The notes: a model not told the origin generated them from the sequence alone. A DNA stretch of 64,000 nt from Echinarachnius parma (GCA_037951105.1 JBAMJV010009762.1:62001-126000), one strand, 5' to 3'. Positions 10,709 through 23,875 are shown, counted from the stretch's first letter. A program made the numbers and translations.

Positions 10709-11600
10709 GTGTGATTGAAGACAGATCCAAATTCAGGTCATTGGCAAGCCAATCTCTCGGCCCTTTGTACTCAATTAATTAATTTTACAAAAATGACCTT
10801 CCACTTTCAGAAATTGTATTTCCGTACGTAAATAAATGAACCCATACGACACGATCGCTGCACACCTATGACGTAAAGGTCAGTTATATGTGTGTATTGG
10901 CGCCATAGCTGCATGTAGAGGACAATAGACATTCTCTCGCAGGATCTTAAATCGGCTTGTAACGCAAAATGAGGCGACCTCGTGACGCATGACCATAGGT
11001 GAATGTGTGTGTGTGTGTTTGTGTGTGCCCTGTCGCTATGCCATGCGCTCATATTGGTTCCTCTGCATTCGGCTATTTTCGAGACGAGTGTTTATGTAAT
11101 GTCTTACAATTAATTTGTAAGTGGAAGCCCTGTTTGATCTTGTTTTGGTGATGGGGTTCATTCAAATGTATTTATATGGCCTTTGCATATGCAAACGTGC
11201 TATCAATATGTATTCTGTAATCTGTAAGACATATTTGTTAAGTTGCAAGAGGTTTTGGATATAATCCCCAATGAATCAACGTGTATTTCGTCTTTCAAAA
11301 CAGCCAACGTAAAATGTTCGAAGAAGGTAACATGCATGAGTGATTTCTCCATTGTCTACGATGCGCTTACCCCGCCGTGATGAGTCGTGAGCGACGATTA
11401 ACACGGTACAATCGCACAAAATAGAAGCATCGGACAATCCCCAGGGGCCAACTTTTGGAGGCGCAAAGGACCCCTTTATCCACGGATACACCCAGGGAGA
11501 CTCATATTTTTGGATTTGTTACATTCTCCTCTAAATATTCATATGTTCAACAATCAGTACGCTTTTCGATACACAAAAGACCTCTGGGCTGCCGGTCTAT
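10709..11600. other. Intergenic, no gene recognised
   Basis: Contains a short imperfect (TG)n at about 11005-11028. ORFs of 70-80 codons here have no recognisable features. Confidence 0.5.
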
Positions 11601-12420
11601 AAGTCAGATGTGTGGTTGCTAGGCAACGTACTGATCTCCATGGACAACTAAGTAGTCTTCATATGTTGCACCATCAAGTTTAATCAAGAATCTACTTTGA
11701 CTAATGTAGGCTTATGCAGCAAAAAATGTGCCCAGGAATGGTAAAATAACCCTTGAAATGTATGTTAGATGTGTGGTTGTTAGGTAAAATAGTGTTGCTA
11801 GGCAACGTGACGGTATCCATGAGAAACTTAAGTATTGCAAATGTGTTTAACCAATGTTAACCGAGTACTCAAAGTAATACAGGCCTATAAATCAGAACAT
11901 TTATGAGGAAGGGTACAAAAATGCTCAAAATATGTAATATATGTGGTTGCTAGGTAAAAGTCGTTGCTAGGCAACACATTTGCCTCCATGGATAATCAAA
12001 TTTATTCACTTAGCTTTGCACAATCAACGCTACTAATGTTATGTCTTGTCCATTTATAATTTCAAAAAATAAACATATATATTTATAAATCTTATGTTTA
12101 CAAGTTATATTGTCTTAATCGACTTGATGTATTCTAACTGTACACAATTGCACAGCAAAATGGCATTTTCATGAAAATGGTGGTTTGGTTTGGCATATAC
12201 TAACAAACACCTGTATCAGATAATATTGTTGAAATGCTTATTTTTCTTGAAATTTATCATTTTAGAATCAATATAAAGTCCATTAAAGTGAAATTAATGG
12301 CTCAGAGAATTTTATATTCAGTTCTGAAAAGAAAATCACCTTGAAAAAAGAACACGGCAAGCATATATGCAATGTAAAATTGGTTGCTAGGGAAAATTAT
12401 GTTGCTAGGCAGCACAATTT
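11600..12420 (+). promoter_or_regulatory. Diverged repeats carrying RFX X-box palindromes
   Basis: GTTGCTAGGCAAC occurs at 11615-11627, 11794-11806 and 11963-11975, with GTTGCTAGGCAGC at 12401-12413. Several are preceded by a second half-site (GGTTGCTAGGTAAA, GGTTGCTAGGGAAA) and three are followed by 'TCCATGG'-type text. This matches the RFX X-box inverted repeat (GTTRCC..GGYAAC family). Units are about 170-180 bp apart at first, so they look like a diverged tandem repeat. Whether they bind RFX is inference. Confidence 0.5.
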
Positions 12421-12994
12421 GATTAATATTTACTTACAGATTATGTTTCAATTCAATTTCAATTTCAATTTATTCTTGCTTCCAACAAAACATTACAAAT
12501 GAATAATGATAATTTGCACAAAATAGTGATATACATATTGGAAACAAGAGGGGTCCACTAAAAAGCAATGCTTGTACAATTGTGGAACCCTCAAATAATA
12601 GTTAGGTATATTGTACATTTAAATTAACACATTCTAGACTACAACAACATAAACAAATATAGAGAGGAAAAAGGGGGGAAAGGGGATGCCAACAGAGACC
12701 AACATGGGACAAGAGAGAACTTTACATGACACAAATAGGAGAAGACGCACACAATACAAACAATGAGACACTGCCAAAAGGAAGTGAGAGATCGGAGGTA
12801 CAAATGTATGTAAAAGATAAGCTGCAAGTGGGGTTCAAGTGAAAATAAGGAAAAAGACTTGCGCATAATAGAATAAAACAATGCATGAGAAGGCACAATA
12901 TATAATATCAGATTACATTTTGAGTCCGTGAGTAAAGAATGACCTTGTTTAAGGATGACGTAAGCACGAAATAAGAGTAAATGGGAGGTATAAT

Positions 12995-15900
12995 TCAATG
13001 TTTATAAGATTGTAATAAAAACAATTTTAATTTTTTCTTAAAGATATTAATCGATGGAGCATTTTTTATTTCATTACTTAAAGAATTCCATAATTTAGGA
13101 CCTTCATATATAAATGTATTTTGAGCAAGTAGGGTCCGCAAGAGAGGTAAATGAAATTCTTCAGAATGTCTAGTTGGATAATTATGAACTGAACTATTTT
13201 TAAAAAACATTTCTTGAAAAACAGATGGTAGCATGTTATTATTATAATTATACATAAATTGACCAAGTTGAAATAAAAATAGGTCTTTTACCCTCAGTAT
13301 CTTATTTTCAAAAAATAAAGAGTCAGTATGGGAGCGAAAAGGGGAATTACAAATAATACGAATAACCTTCTTTTGTAATAACAACACTTTATCTAATAAA
13401 GTTTCATGTGTGTTTCCCAGGGGCGTCGATCCTGGGGGGGCAGGGGGGGCGGTCGCCCCCCCAATGAAAATATTGGGGGGGCGAACATATCATTTCGCCC
13501 CCCCAATAATTCCGAAAATGAGGAAGAAAAAAATCAAGTGATATAATGCCAAAGAGGGGAAAGACACATTTATCAATAATTAATCTTCAAAATAGCCGTT
13601 TTCTAGTTTGACTGTAACTCTCTTTTTCGCCGCGCGCTTCGCGCGCATACAGTTTCTCATATTGCAAGTTACTTTCATTTTTGTTGCGGGAACTCACATT
13701 TCGAAATGTGTTGGGCAGTGTAATTTCTCAAACGCACACCTCAAACGAAGTTAATTAAACCCTCATCTATAGATCTATAATCTGAAATATATCTTTCAGT
13801 CAATTCGGTCCATATGCGCTGAACGCAAATCATATTGGAATAATTATCATGTCCGCCACATTTGAAAGTGGTGAAGATTGTCCCCCTCCCTTTGTCATTA
13901 TGTATGTTTGGTTCCATACTTATGTACTTCATAATACGTTAAATTTCTGTCTCAGGTGTGCACCAAATCGCACAATTTCACGCCCAAAAATACAAAAACT
14001 CCCTACTGTGGGAGGGGACACCCCTCCCACACCCTCCCCGCTCGGTCGCTTCGCTTCCTCGCAATGTCTCCCCTCCAGTTTTGAGAAGTTGTTGACGCCC
14101 TTGCTTAGTTTCATGGGAGCCCAATGCCCTATATCGATGGCTCTAGAGCCATCGATATCAGGATCACGTGGATCTATCTCATGCAAGGCTTAATCTTTCC
14201 CTCGCGATGCCCTTTAAAAATACGTTACCATTATAGGTTCACTATTTTATACAATTTTAACACCCATGATAGGAGTTGCAAATGTCTGAAATCTAAAACT
14301 TCCGGGGGCTCCGCCCCCTGGACCCCCATTACTGTCCCCAAAATAATGTGGGTGCCCCCCAAAACCAGGTCTTCGAACCATCAAGACACTTTCAATGAGC
14401 GCATAATAACATTTCCGGGCATGCCAATGTGGGGCTTTTAGCTCTCTCAGTGGTCACTCTGGAATTTTTTTCAAATTTCGCCCCCCCAATATCAAAAACG
14501 GATCGACGCCCCACTGTTTCCCCAAACTAGAAGACCATAATTTAAGTATGGGAGTATCAAAGAACTATAAAGCATAATTAGTGAAGTAAAAGGAAGACAT
14601 GTTTTTACTTTATAAATAATACCAATATTACGAGAAATAGTTTTACAAATATTATCAATATGATGTTTCCAAGAAAGGTTACTATCAACCGTTACACCCA
14701 GAAATTTAATGAATGAAACACGCTCCAATGGGGTGTTTTCAAAAACTATGTTAGCCGGTAACGAAGAATCTATAGATTTACTAAACAACATATATTTCGT
14801 TTTCTGGAGATTCAATGATAATTTGTTCGCTCTAATCCATGATAAAATATGACTCAATTCAATATTAATAATTTCAACTAATCTATGAGAATCCGTATGA
14901 GAAAAAAACAAATTTGTATCATCAGCAAAAAGTACGAATGACAAAATTTCGGACGATCGACAGAAGTCATTAATATATAAAATAAATAAAAGTGGGCCTA
15001 ATATACTACCTTGTGGAACACCACAATTTATATTACGGGGAGCTGAAGAGTTATCATTTAAAAATACATACTGCCTTCTGTCTGAAAGATAGCTCCTGAA
15101 CCACTCCAAGGCCAACCCACGTATACCATAATGTGAAAGTTTATAAAGTAAAATATCGTGGTTAATCGTGTCGAAGGCCTTGGAGAAGTCCAGGAAAATG
15201 CCTATCGTATGAGACGATTTGTCGATTGCATGAGCTACCTTCTCAATAAAGGACAATAATGCGTGTACAGTATTGTGTTTTTTCCTAAAACCAAATTGGA
15301 GACTAGAAAAAATATTGTTATTTTTTAAAAAGGATACTGTACGAGAATATTATCTTTTCTAAAATTTTTGAAAAAGAGGATAATAAGGAAATCGGTCGAT
15401 AATTATTTACATCTAATTTATCGCCCTTTTTAAACAAAGGAATTACTTTGGCAATTTTCATAGAGTTTGGTACCTGGCCATATAATAAAGACAAGTTAAA
15501 AATATGAACGAGAGGATCCACAACAGAAGGTATAATGCCCTTTAAAATAAAATTATTAATTTCATCATGTCCAGAACTTTTCTTAGAATCAAATTTCGAA
15601 ACAATATCTAAAATTTCATATCTGTGAATAGGAACAAAAAATATAGAGTTTGAATTGGGCTGGCCCAAAAAATTAGCAAAATGCTTATCTGATGCGGGAA
15701 TATTAACAGCAAGATTTTCACCAATCGAAGAAAAGTAATTATTTAAAATATTTACTATATCCCTAGGATCCTCAACAATCTCATCATTAAACTTAATTTT
15801 TGTTATGTCAGATTTATTATTAGTAACATTCATTGCCTGTTTAATCATTTTCCAAGTATTTTTCATATCATGTTTATACAAAGCCAACATATTTTCAAAA

Positions 15901-17215
15901 TACCCTTTCTTTTCCAAACGAATAATCTTAGTCAAAATATTTTTATAAGATGTATATTTAATTTGTAACCTTTCTGTGCCATCTAATTTATATTTATAAA
16001 AAAGATTATTTTTCCTATTTATCGAACGTAATATCGATTTAGTGATCCAAGGAAGCCTTGGTGTTTTTTTTATAATCATTAAGTTTAACTCTTTGTTTAG
16101 GAATACAAGTATCTAATTGATCATTCAAAATATCACAAAAATTATCGTAAGAAGAATTTACTTCATCTACACCATAAACAGGAGACCAATCTACATGTTC
16201 AAGACTAGAATTAAGACTAGCTAATTTTTCATTATTGACTTTTCGTCTAAATAAACGTGGGTCATTATTATTAATTGATTGAGATAAAGTATAATGTGTC
16301 ACAATAGGATAATGGTCAGTTATGTCTGAAAGAACAATATAAGAGTCAGGGTGGGGGATAACATTTGAAAATATGTTATCTATTAAGGAGGAAGAGGAGT
16401 TTGTCACACGAGTGGGCTTAGAAATAAGAGGTAAAAAAGATGCAGAGAGGAGGGTCTCGAGAAATTCTTGGGACACATTATTATGTTCATGATTTAATAA
16501 ATTTATATTAAAGTCGCCCATTAAAAAAACATCCTTATTTATAAACACTGGACTTCGCAATAAGTCGGATAATTGCGTCAAAAATTCTCTAGGGTTACAA
16601 TTAGGGGGTCGATAAGTAACTCCGACTATAATATTTTTACCTCCAGGATTCATAATTTCAATAAAAAAGAGTCTCAAGAACATTATTAATTATTGATATA
16701 TTATCATGCAAAACATAATTCAAAGATTTAAGCACATATAAGGCGACGCCACCGCCGACTCTCCCTTGCCTCTTTTTAAAAACAAAATCATATTCATCAA
16801 TTAGAAAGGGTAAGTTAGAATCATGGGATAACCAAGTTTCAGTTAGTCCAATTAAAGAAAGCTGTTTATTGGAAGGGTTATCTAAAAATGATTGCAATTC
16901 ATCAAAATGTTGATTCAAACTTCGTATATTTAAGTGCAATAAAGAGAATGTATCATTATTAAAATCTTTAATAATATTATAAAACTGTGTATTTGTTATA
17001 TACTTTGTAAAAGAATATTGTGCTGGATCATCGTGATCTAAATTCAAGTTCAACTCTTCAGAAGATGAGTTTATATTTTCAATAACAGTTTCATCAAAGG
17101 TTCCTGTATGATTAACAAAAAATTGATTGTTACCTTGAATGGGTCTTAATACATCAAAAAGGTCATCGTCGCTCACAGACTCAAAAGGTAAGTGGTGATC
17201 TAAATTAGCCATCAT
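12995..17215 (-). pseudogene. LINE ORF2: endonuclease-reverse transcriptase, frameshifted and interrupted
   Basis: Reading 17215 to 12995: endonuclease with LLHLNIRSL, LIGLTETWL, GVTYRPPN, FLMGDFNINLL and SDITDHYPIV; then RT with NYRPISLLSSFSKILEKI, LDFSKAFDTINHDIL, GVPQGSILGPLLFILYINDF and the catalytic FADD in LFADDTNLFF; then LNLQKTKYMLFS, FLGVTVDSNLSW and the terminal NYPTRHSEEFHLP...GPKLWNSLS domain. Three single-base frameshifts break it: near 16660-16683 and 16050-16079 (both in A/T homopolymers) and near 15330-15345. The hAT-like insertion falls within WGNT. Few changes otherwise, so this copy is fairly young. Confidence 0.9.
13419..14514. mobile_element. hAT-like non-autonomous element inserted in the LINE
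   Basis: An 8-bp duplication TGTTTCCC flanks it (13411-13418 and 14515-14522). The termini are inverted: AGGGGCGTCGATCC on the left and GGATCGACGCCCCAC on the right, next to G7/C7 tracts. An 8-bp target duplication and (C)AGGGG ends fit the hAT superfamily. Short ORFs (13849-14193 plus, 13929-14186 minus) have no transposase motifs. Removing it restores the WGNTHET reading of the LINE. A reverse-oriented fragment of the same family is at 50445-50890. Confidence 0.85.
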
Positions 17216-18800
17216 AACTGTACCAAAACAAAATCTGAGTAACCAAAACCAAATAGCATATCATAATCAATATACAGTTCGCAGCGCTTGAACAATGACT
17301 TAAAAGAAAAGAAGAAAACATCGGTGCAGACATAGAGCTCAAGAAAGGATAATGAAGACCACCACTTGCAGTTGGTAAGAAGGGAGACACAAAAACACGA
17401 ATACAAAATAGACATGAACACACATTGAGACACTGTTGGCATAACAAACGAGCGAGAGGAAACAATATAATGACGGTGCAGTATGCTTAATAGCGAGGCA
17501 CCCATTGGAAGATATATAATTGTTGAACGAAAATCGTTGCTAAAAAGATGAAATATTGCGCGAAAATACAAAATCAAATTGTAAATAAGTTAAGTATAAT
17601 GGCAAAATAACATAATACTAATAATTCAAAACCAAACGAATATATCGTAACTATAATAAAGAGTATACTATAATAAAGAGTATAATATGCGATAACAATT
17701 TTCAAAAGCATCAATAATTTCAAATTAAGGACGACCCATAGAAAGAACTGACCTGATTTCAACAAAAGTAAAAAAAAGAAAAGAAAAAAAAAAAGGAGAC
17801 GTCGCTAATCGTTTCATGAAAGGAATTGCCTTTTCAAAACAAATTAAAGAGTAACATACATCAAAGCAAAGGTATATACAATAGATTGTGGTAAGTGCGA
17901 AATCGGTCAATCTATTTACCAAATAGAGTAAGCGTGGAGTACACAGTTACATGCGAAACAAATAAAGCAACGAGGTGTGGTGTCACAGCTCATCGTTGCC
18001 ATAGGCAGCTTGATTCAAGGAGAAAAAAAAAATAAATAAAAATAAAAAAATACGTGTGATTGATCGGTTGCCAAGACAACAGCCAGCCTACCTCAAACCA
18101 AAAGTTGGTGTTTTTTAAAAATCATTACTGCCTAAGGTAAAACGAGTGTGACGACATCACCTGGCACTCTGCGCTCAAGTAAATGAGCGGGAAACAAAAA
18201 GAAGGCATTATTTAACCAGAATAATTCGCATGTGACTATTTAATTTATAATATATTGAAATTCGAACAAAATATCCCAAGAATATTGCATGGAATAAAAC
18301 AACAAGTATATACATTACAACTGCCTTGTATCAATAAAGTCATTGACAAAATTATTATTGAAAGTAATATGAAATTGCAATTAATCATAAACATTAGATA
18401 AATACAACAAGCATAAACAACATCAAACGAATCAGTCGTGTATTCAAGGTATGAGGTAAATGTAAGGCTTTCAAAAGTGTAAACATCGCACGATGAAAGA
18501 GAACCCGACACGGGAACTGACCTGGTTTCTGTGATACTCCATGAATGGAGCTCTTTTGGATGCTTGAAAGAAAAAAATCTAAACAATTTGGATTCAAAAT
18601 TAATCGAAATTTAGAATATCATAATCTATAAATATACACGTATCAAAATGAGTCCGAAACAAGGTAGCTCCTTGTGAAAGGCCGTGAAACACTGCATAGA
18701 AAGAAGACTGAATACAAGTCAATAGGGCATTATGCAAAATAATAGAGCAACAGCATTGGCGACCCACTCTTCGTAGCCATGGAAAGCTGGACCCAGACAA
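17216..18800 (-). other. Probable 5' untranslated part of the LINE; no ORF1 seen
   Basis: AT-rich with purine runs (about 17766-17793). Two loosely similar stretches (about 17720-18020 and 18480-18790, both with 'gaactgacctg.tttc') suggest a duplicated 5' leader. An RFX-like X-box GTTGCCAAGACAAC is at 18067-18080. The small ORFs are not convincing. Confidence 0.35.
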
Positions 18801-20299
18801 TGTCAGGCAAGCAGGAATGTGTTATAAATCGCATGCCAAAGAGGCAATCAGCCATTATATCATAACAAAAGGGCTCAATTCAAAACAAAAACAAGATATT
18901 CAGAATGTTATCAGGGCATACGGAGAAAGTGTGACGCCATTGCTTCGCTACTCGGCATGTAAAAATACATGGGAAAAAATAAAATACACATCAGCAAATA
19001 ATAAAGTTTGTATTCAATGATTTAAGTATAGAATGAATGAAAAGATATGCCTGCAGTTCAAAGAATGATTGGAATAAGAAGACTAATGAGGTTACAAGAT
19101 GCATTGCAGCTCCGTGTCAGGAAATGAAAATGCTTGGACTAAAGATACATTATAGATCGATAAAGTGATTCAAACAAATAAATATGACATATTATACGCA
19201 AAAGGATCTGGCTAATTATGAATTAAAGCGAATATGTCACGACTTAATACCTAATGAATCGGAAAGAATGTATATTTGTATATATACTAATTAATTCCAA
19301 ATAACTCGTTGAATGTTCGATTATTCACAGAGTTCAAATTTGACAAATATAAACAAAATAAGTTTTGGAAAAGGTGGATATCAATTAATTTGCATAAAAT
19401 GTAAAAATTGTCGTTGATAGTAGACAATTAAAGTTATAATCAAAATAATGCAAAATAGCGATCCAGTTTATAAAGTCAAGAGTCAGTTTAAATGAATATA
19501 GATATTGTCTTTAATGATCGACAATTACAGTTAGACTGTCTGGAATGATTTTGTCATTTCATTAATAGTGTTTAAATCATTGGAAACATACATTTATTTT
19601 TTTAAATATTAACTAATTGGTAAGTAACTAAATTTTCTAAATTTCAGTTGCATTTCATGTGAAAAGGGGCATGTGTCACATAATTGGCGTTGCCATGGTT
19701 ACGAGCAAATATTTTGTTGGGGGGTTAGCATTTCTCGGAAGCTGGGTTCATGATCTTTCCTCTGATACCAACTTTTCCGTGCCCGTCTGGGGGTGTAGCC
19801 AAATCCTAAAATAAGGCTCTTTTTGGACTTGGCTCATGGACTAATATGGAAGCATACCAAAACGAGGTCCCATGGTGAGTGTACCGGAAACTTTTAAGAA
19901 ATGACACTACTTAAATCGTGACATAATACCCAAACATAGCTGTTAAAACTCAAAATTCTAAAACAAAAATGAATGCCTTAAATTGTAGGATTTATTTCGG
20001 ACTACACAACATCTATTGTATCCAAACCAGACTTGAACTAGTCACATTACCTTTTGGATGTATAGACGTTTACATCTTCTTCATTGTATTTCTAAATCCA
20101 AAGCGGGCCTTACATTGGATAGTAACAATTCACGTTGATTTTAAATAAATTCTTTTAAAATAAGAACATTTTAATCTCACCGTTTGCGGATTCCGAAACA
20201 GGAACCGAAAATGTAGAAAATCATAAACTGGAGACGGCTGACTAAACGTGCACACAGTCCGAACAGAATCGCATATACTGCGAGTGGGCGTTACCGAAA
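18801..20299. other. Intergenic, no gene recognised
   Basis: AT-rich. A perfect X-box GTTGCCATGGTTAC lies at 19689-19702. Nothing else could be supported. Confidence 0.4.
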
Positions 20300-20570
20300 G
20301 ACGCAGTTATTATTACCACTATTTTATCAGTGGCGTAGCGTGGTAGGACATGATTGGGGTAGGGGGGGGGGGGGGATGCGCGAATGATTTCGAGGAAAAC
20401 CTTATGTTTTTCTTTATTAAAACAACACATTTCCCCACTATGTTTTGTATTGTTTTTGATAAATTATTTAGAGGCATAAGCCCCCCCCCCCCCACTAAGG
20501 GAGCGTAACCGAAACAAAAACGTATTACCACTATTTGATCAGTGGCGTAGTGTGGTAGAACATGATTGGC
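20300..20570 (+). repeat. Two direct repeats with poly(G)/poly(C) between
   Basis: 'ccactatttTatcagtggcgtag' and a near-identical block (20312-20345 and 20525-20560) flank G14 (about 20365-20378) and C14 (about 20480-20493). The CAGTGGCGTAG motif is typical of hAT-like termini, so these are probably ends of a small element in tandem. Confidence 0.5.
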
Positions 20571-20608
20571 CAGGGTGGAGGGCACGCCAAATAAGTTGGG
20601 GAACACCT

Positions 20609-20941
20609 GGGGGTGTTTCACAAAGATCCTAAGTTGATCTTAGCACTAAGATGGTTTTAAATATTATGGAAAGCCACTAGTGTCTTGAAAAAGTTTTGTA
20701 AAAGTTATTGTGAAATGCATAAAATGTTGATTCAAATCATATATCAAAGAGATTCATGATCTTCACATAAAATTCATGAAATTTCTTTGATAATTAGAAA
20801 ATATATATGATTTGAATCAACATTGTATGCATTTCAACATAACTTTTACAAAACTGTTTCAAGACACTAATGGCTTTCCATAATATTTAAGACCATCTTA
20901 GTGCTAAGATCAACTTAGGATCTCTGTGAAACACCCCCCTG
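20609..20941. mobile_element. Foldback MITE family R5, copy 1
   Basis: The ends are CTGGGGGTGTTTCACAAAG and CTCTGTGAAACACCCCCCTG. The arms of about 130 bp pair almost fully (CCTAAGTTGATCTTAGCACT, ATTATGGAAAGCCA). The whole element can fold into one hairpin. Other copies: 38562-38875 and 46953-47268. Confidence 0.8.
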
Positions 20942-21540
20942 ATGTATTTCGTTATTTATACATACATTCCCCCTCATGTTTTTAATTGTTTTGGATAAAT
21001 GATTCCCAAATTGGTATATGATAAACGTCTCAAGTATCACTTTGGGGGAAAACGTAAAGTTGATGGATTACTTTAATAGACTATTTATGTTCCATGTTGC
21101 TGCCTCTCTTGTAATTCACAAATCTGTTATGTAATTTAGTACTGCTGCTGCATTATTCTTAGTGGAACCATTTTCCAAAAACTATTTATTGATATTTGAG
21201 CTATTTGTCATTCGATTTTGACTGTTGATCTAACTAAGTGGCTTATGTCTGGCTTTACTTCTGTATGGCTTTCAAATACCTTAGTCGCATCATTCTGCAC
21301 CTTCTATCATTGGACTTAGACACAACGGAAAGCCGTCAGTTTCTTTAAATCAATATAAGTATATATTTTAACAATACGTGCAGCTGTAGATAATAAATAC
21401 CAAGAATGTTGAACTTTGGGATAATTGTGAAACGACCAGCAGGCTGTGCTATTATTGCAGGTTCTTCTTTACCAACTGTAACATTCTACCTGTTGTGAGT
21501 ATTTTCTGATGTATGTTTGTAATTTGTTGGTAAACAATGT
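20942..21540. other. Intergenic, nothing recognised
   Basis: AT-rich, no ORF, no repeat seen. Confidence 0.5.
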
Positions 21541-21554
21541 TGATGTTCGGAATA

Positions 21555-21712
21555 CACATTTCAATTTTATTTCATTTTTCATTTCATTACAATAAATTTC
21601 ATTTCAATTCATTTCAATTAATTTTAATTCATTTAATTTCCCTTCAATTAAATTCATTTGATTTAATTAATTTCATTTCACTTCATTTACTACATTACAT
21701 TTCAAAATATTT
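21555..21712 (+). repeat. Imperfect ATTTC-type microsatellite
   Basis: Continuous interrupted copies of ATTTC/AATTTC-like pentamers and hexamers. The apparent ORF here is an artefact. Confidence 0.8.
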
Positions 21713-22015
21713 GTTTTTAAGCGCCCTCTAAACAAAATATATCGTTAACATCCCTTTAAAAAAAGGTTGTTGAACAAGATAGAAATTGCTTCTCGCAAAT
21801 TTGTATCTTAATGTTCAGTCTTTTCATTTTAAATTGGTGGAAATTCCCCGCAAATGTCGTATAATGTGAGATATATTTATATTGGCGCGTAATGCATACA
21901 ATGTTAAGTACCATCAAACTTGGTGAAGTTAAAGTGATAGTACAGGTTTTTTTTTAAGTATTTTTTATAACAAATTCAGTACCTGGTAGTGCATTCTTGA
22001 AATATTAATGGCGGC

Positions 22016-22076
22016 TCACTTTACTACACTTTACTACACTTTACTACACTTTACTACACTTTACTACACTTTACAT
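22016..22076 (+). repeat. Tandem decamer TTACTACACT, about 6 copies
   Basis: Perfect 10-bp tandem copies, so recently expanded. Confidence 0.95.
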
Positions 22077-22244
22077 GTGGTGTAACAAGTAAACATTCAC
22101 TGTGGACTTAAATGCTTCCATATTTGTAACACTGGGAAATATTAAAGGTGGGAGAGGGTTCCAAAGACGACTAGGTATGTATGAGGAAAGACGGAGGTTT
22201 AGTGCACAGCATATGGATGAGCTCTTGCAGTAGATTGCTGGTGG

Positions 22245-22345
22245 TAATTCAGAAATATCCTAAGTTGAACTTAACTCTTAGTTGGACTTAACAATAATGG
22301 AAAGCCATTTGTAGCCTTGGAATAAAATATATTTCAAAATAAAAG
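22245..22345 (+). repeat. Foldback MITE family R5, left half only
   Basis: CCTAAGTTGAACTTAACTC followed by GGACTTAACAATAATGGAAA matches the left arm of the copy at 38562; the right arm is missing. Confidence 0.7.
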
Positions 22346-22501
22346 ATGCAAGTATTTTAGACAATAATAAGGGACGAGACTGCAAAATGGATGATGTACT
22401 TTACAACTAATAATTTGTATTTATACTCAGCAGGATGGACGAATGCATTTTCATTGGTTTATCGTGATAGTTATTTCTGATCGAAATTAATATCTACTTA
22501 A

Positions 22502-23009
22502 AGGGATAGTTGTGTTTTGGTATTAAAAAAAGTACAGTTTTGGTCAAACTGCATTTTAGTAACCAAACCCTGCACCATTCCATTAAAAAACTAATAGTTA
22601 TAACTCCACCATACTCGAAAGGAATAACAAATTACAAATGACTAAGTAAAACGCCTGTTATCATTTAAAAAGCCGTTAAAATCAAGAGGGCCCTCTCTAA
22701 ACACTCATCGGTTTCAACCATTTAAAATGAAATATTGTGCATGTGATGTTCTCTTGTAATAGTGATTAGAGAGATAATCAACAACTATTACAAATCCTCT
22801 TTTGTACATTTAAAAAAAGAGGAAGCATTTTACAACCACAATTATTACATATGGTTGTGTTTATGGATATTTTAGCACTTTCTGAACTGAAATAAAGTTG
22901 ATTCTGTCATTAAAATTGTATGCTCTTTCAAAGTTGACACTCGGTTTTTCATTATCTCACAACAAATTATTTTGTGTAGCGACCTCTATACTAAAACTCA
23001 GCTATCCCT
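22502..23009 (+). mobile_element. TTAA-MITE family R1, complete copy
   Basis: Flanked by TTAA (22498-22501 and 23010-23013). Termini AGGGATAGTTGTGTTTTGG and CTAAAACTCAGCTATCCCT are inverted. Internal landmarks are 'ctaatagttataactccacc', 'gaggaagcattttaca' and 'ttattttgtgtagcg'. Non-coding. TTAA targets fit Kolobok or piggyBac-type transposases. Confidence 0.85.
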
Positions 23010-23138
23010 TTAACTTTAATAGCGTAACTATTAACACGCACGGAACGCAGACAGGAAACCTTTATATTTAATGACTATTGTAAGAGCAAATATATTTTGT
23101 TTTATTCGTTCTTAGTAAATACAATTCCTCCACTTGTA

Positions 23139-23495
23139 AGGGATCTAGTAACTTTGTTGACATGTGCAAACAATGATGAATGGTTAATACAAGGTATAAT
23201 GTTGTGATCTGATATGTCCACTTGGTACTGCGTGACAATTTCACGATAAATGGAGCACACATGCAAAGTCATATGCACTAACTCATTGCACTCACCTTGT
23301 TCACGGTTACGAATATCCAGTGGATAGTTTAACATTTGTACACTTCTATCGTAAATATCTTTTTAACGAAAGGGAAATTCGAAAAATCGAAACCTGTCCC
23401 ATGCTTCTATTGTAAATGCAAATACAACAATTTATGAGAGAACCGCTAGAGTTCTAAGTCGGTTTTGATGATTTGGACAATGTTACTAGATCCCT
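23139..23495 (+). mobile_element. TTAA-MITE family R2, copy b
   Basis: Termini AGGGATCTAGTAACTTTG and GTTACTAGATCCCT, with TTAA on the right. Shares the AGGGAT end with R1. Confidence 0.8.
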
Positions 23496-23667
23496 TTAAA
23501 GGATTACTCTGGATATTCGGAGGTGGGAGATAAGTTTCCTGGGAATGTGCGATTTAATGTATTTTTACCTAACACGTGTAGTATATTCCCGGTGCCGCAT
23601 TAATTGGAAGGCCACAGCTAAATTCCTTTGGGGGATTTGAAAGGAATCTATTGAAAAGCAAATGCAC

Positions 23668-23875
23668 CACGCCTGAAGATGAGGTTGTGCACTGAACAAT
23701 AGAGCCACTTACGTATACAATGCCATCGCACAATATAACGGCCATATTCAAGTACTATACAGGATGGCCCACAAATAACGGAACGGGGTACTTGCCATAC
23801 TAACTCCACGCCTGAAGATGAGGTTGTGCACTGAACAATAGAGCCACTTACGTATACAATGCCATCGCACAATAC
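23668..23875 (+). repeat. Pair of ~66-bp direct repeats
   Basis: CCTGAAGATGAGGTTGTGCA...GCCATCGCACAAT is present at about 23668-23735 and 23812-23876, identical by eye. The second copy continues into a LINE 3' end. The first lies outside the TIR element at 23758. Confidence 0.8.

Larger units (their letters stand above)
12443..17215 (-). mobile_element. Non-LTR retrotransposon (LINE, CR1/Jockey-group), nearly full ORF2
   Basis: The minus-strand element carries an APE-type endonuclease and reverse transcriptase. It ends in an AATAAA-containing 3' end with an ATTGAAATTGAAATTG-type tail at 12443-12475. Its 3' UTR is about 12443-12994. The hAT-like element at 13419-14514 splits the C-terminal domain. 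Upstream (17216-18800) is A/T-rich without a recognisable ORF1. The structure is seen directly; the clade assignment is by remembered motif style and is less certain. Confidence 0.85.

Noticed and set aside
13849..14441. ORFs of 85-114 codons
   Set aside because: They lie in the hAT-like element on both strands, lack transposase motifs and include palindromic text.
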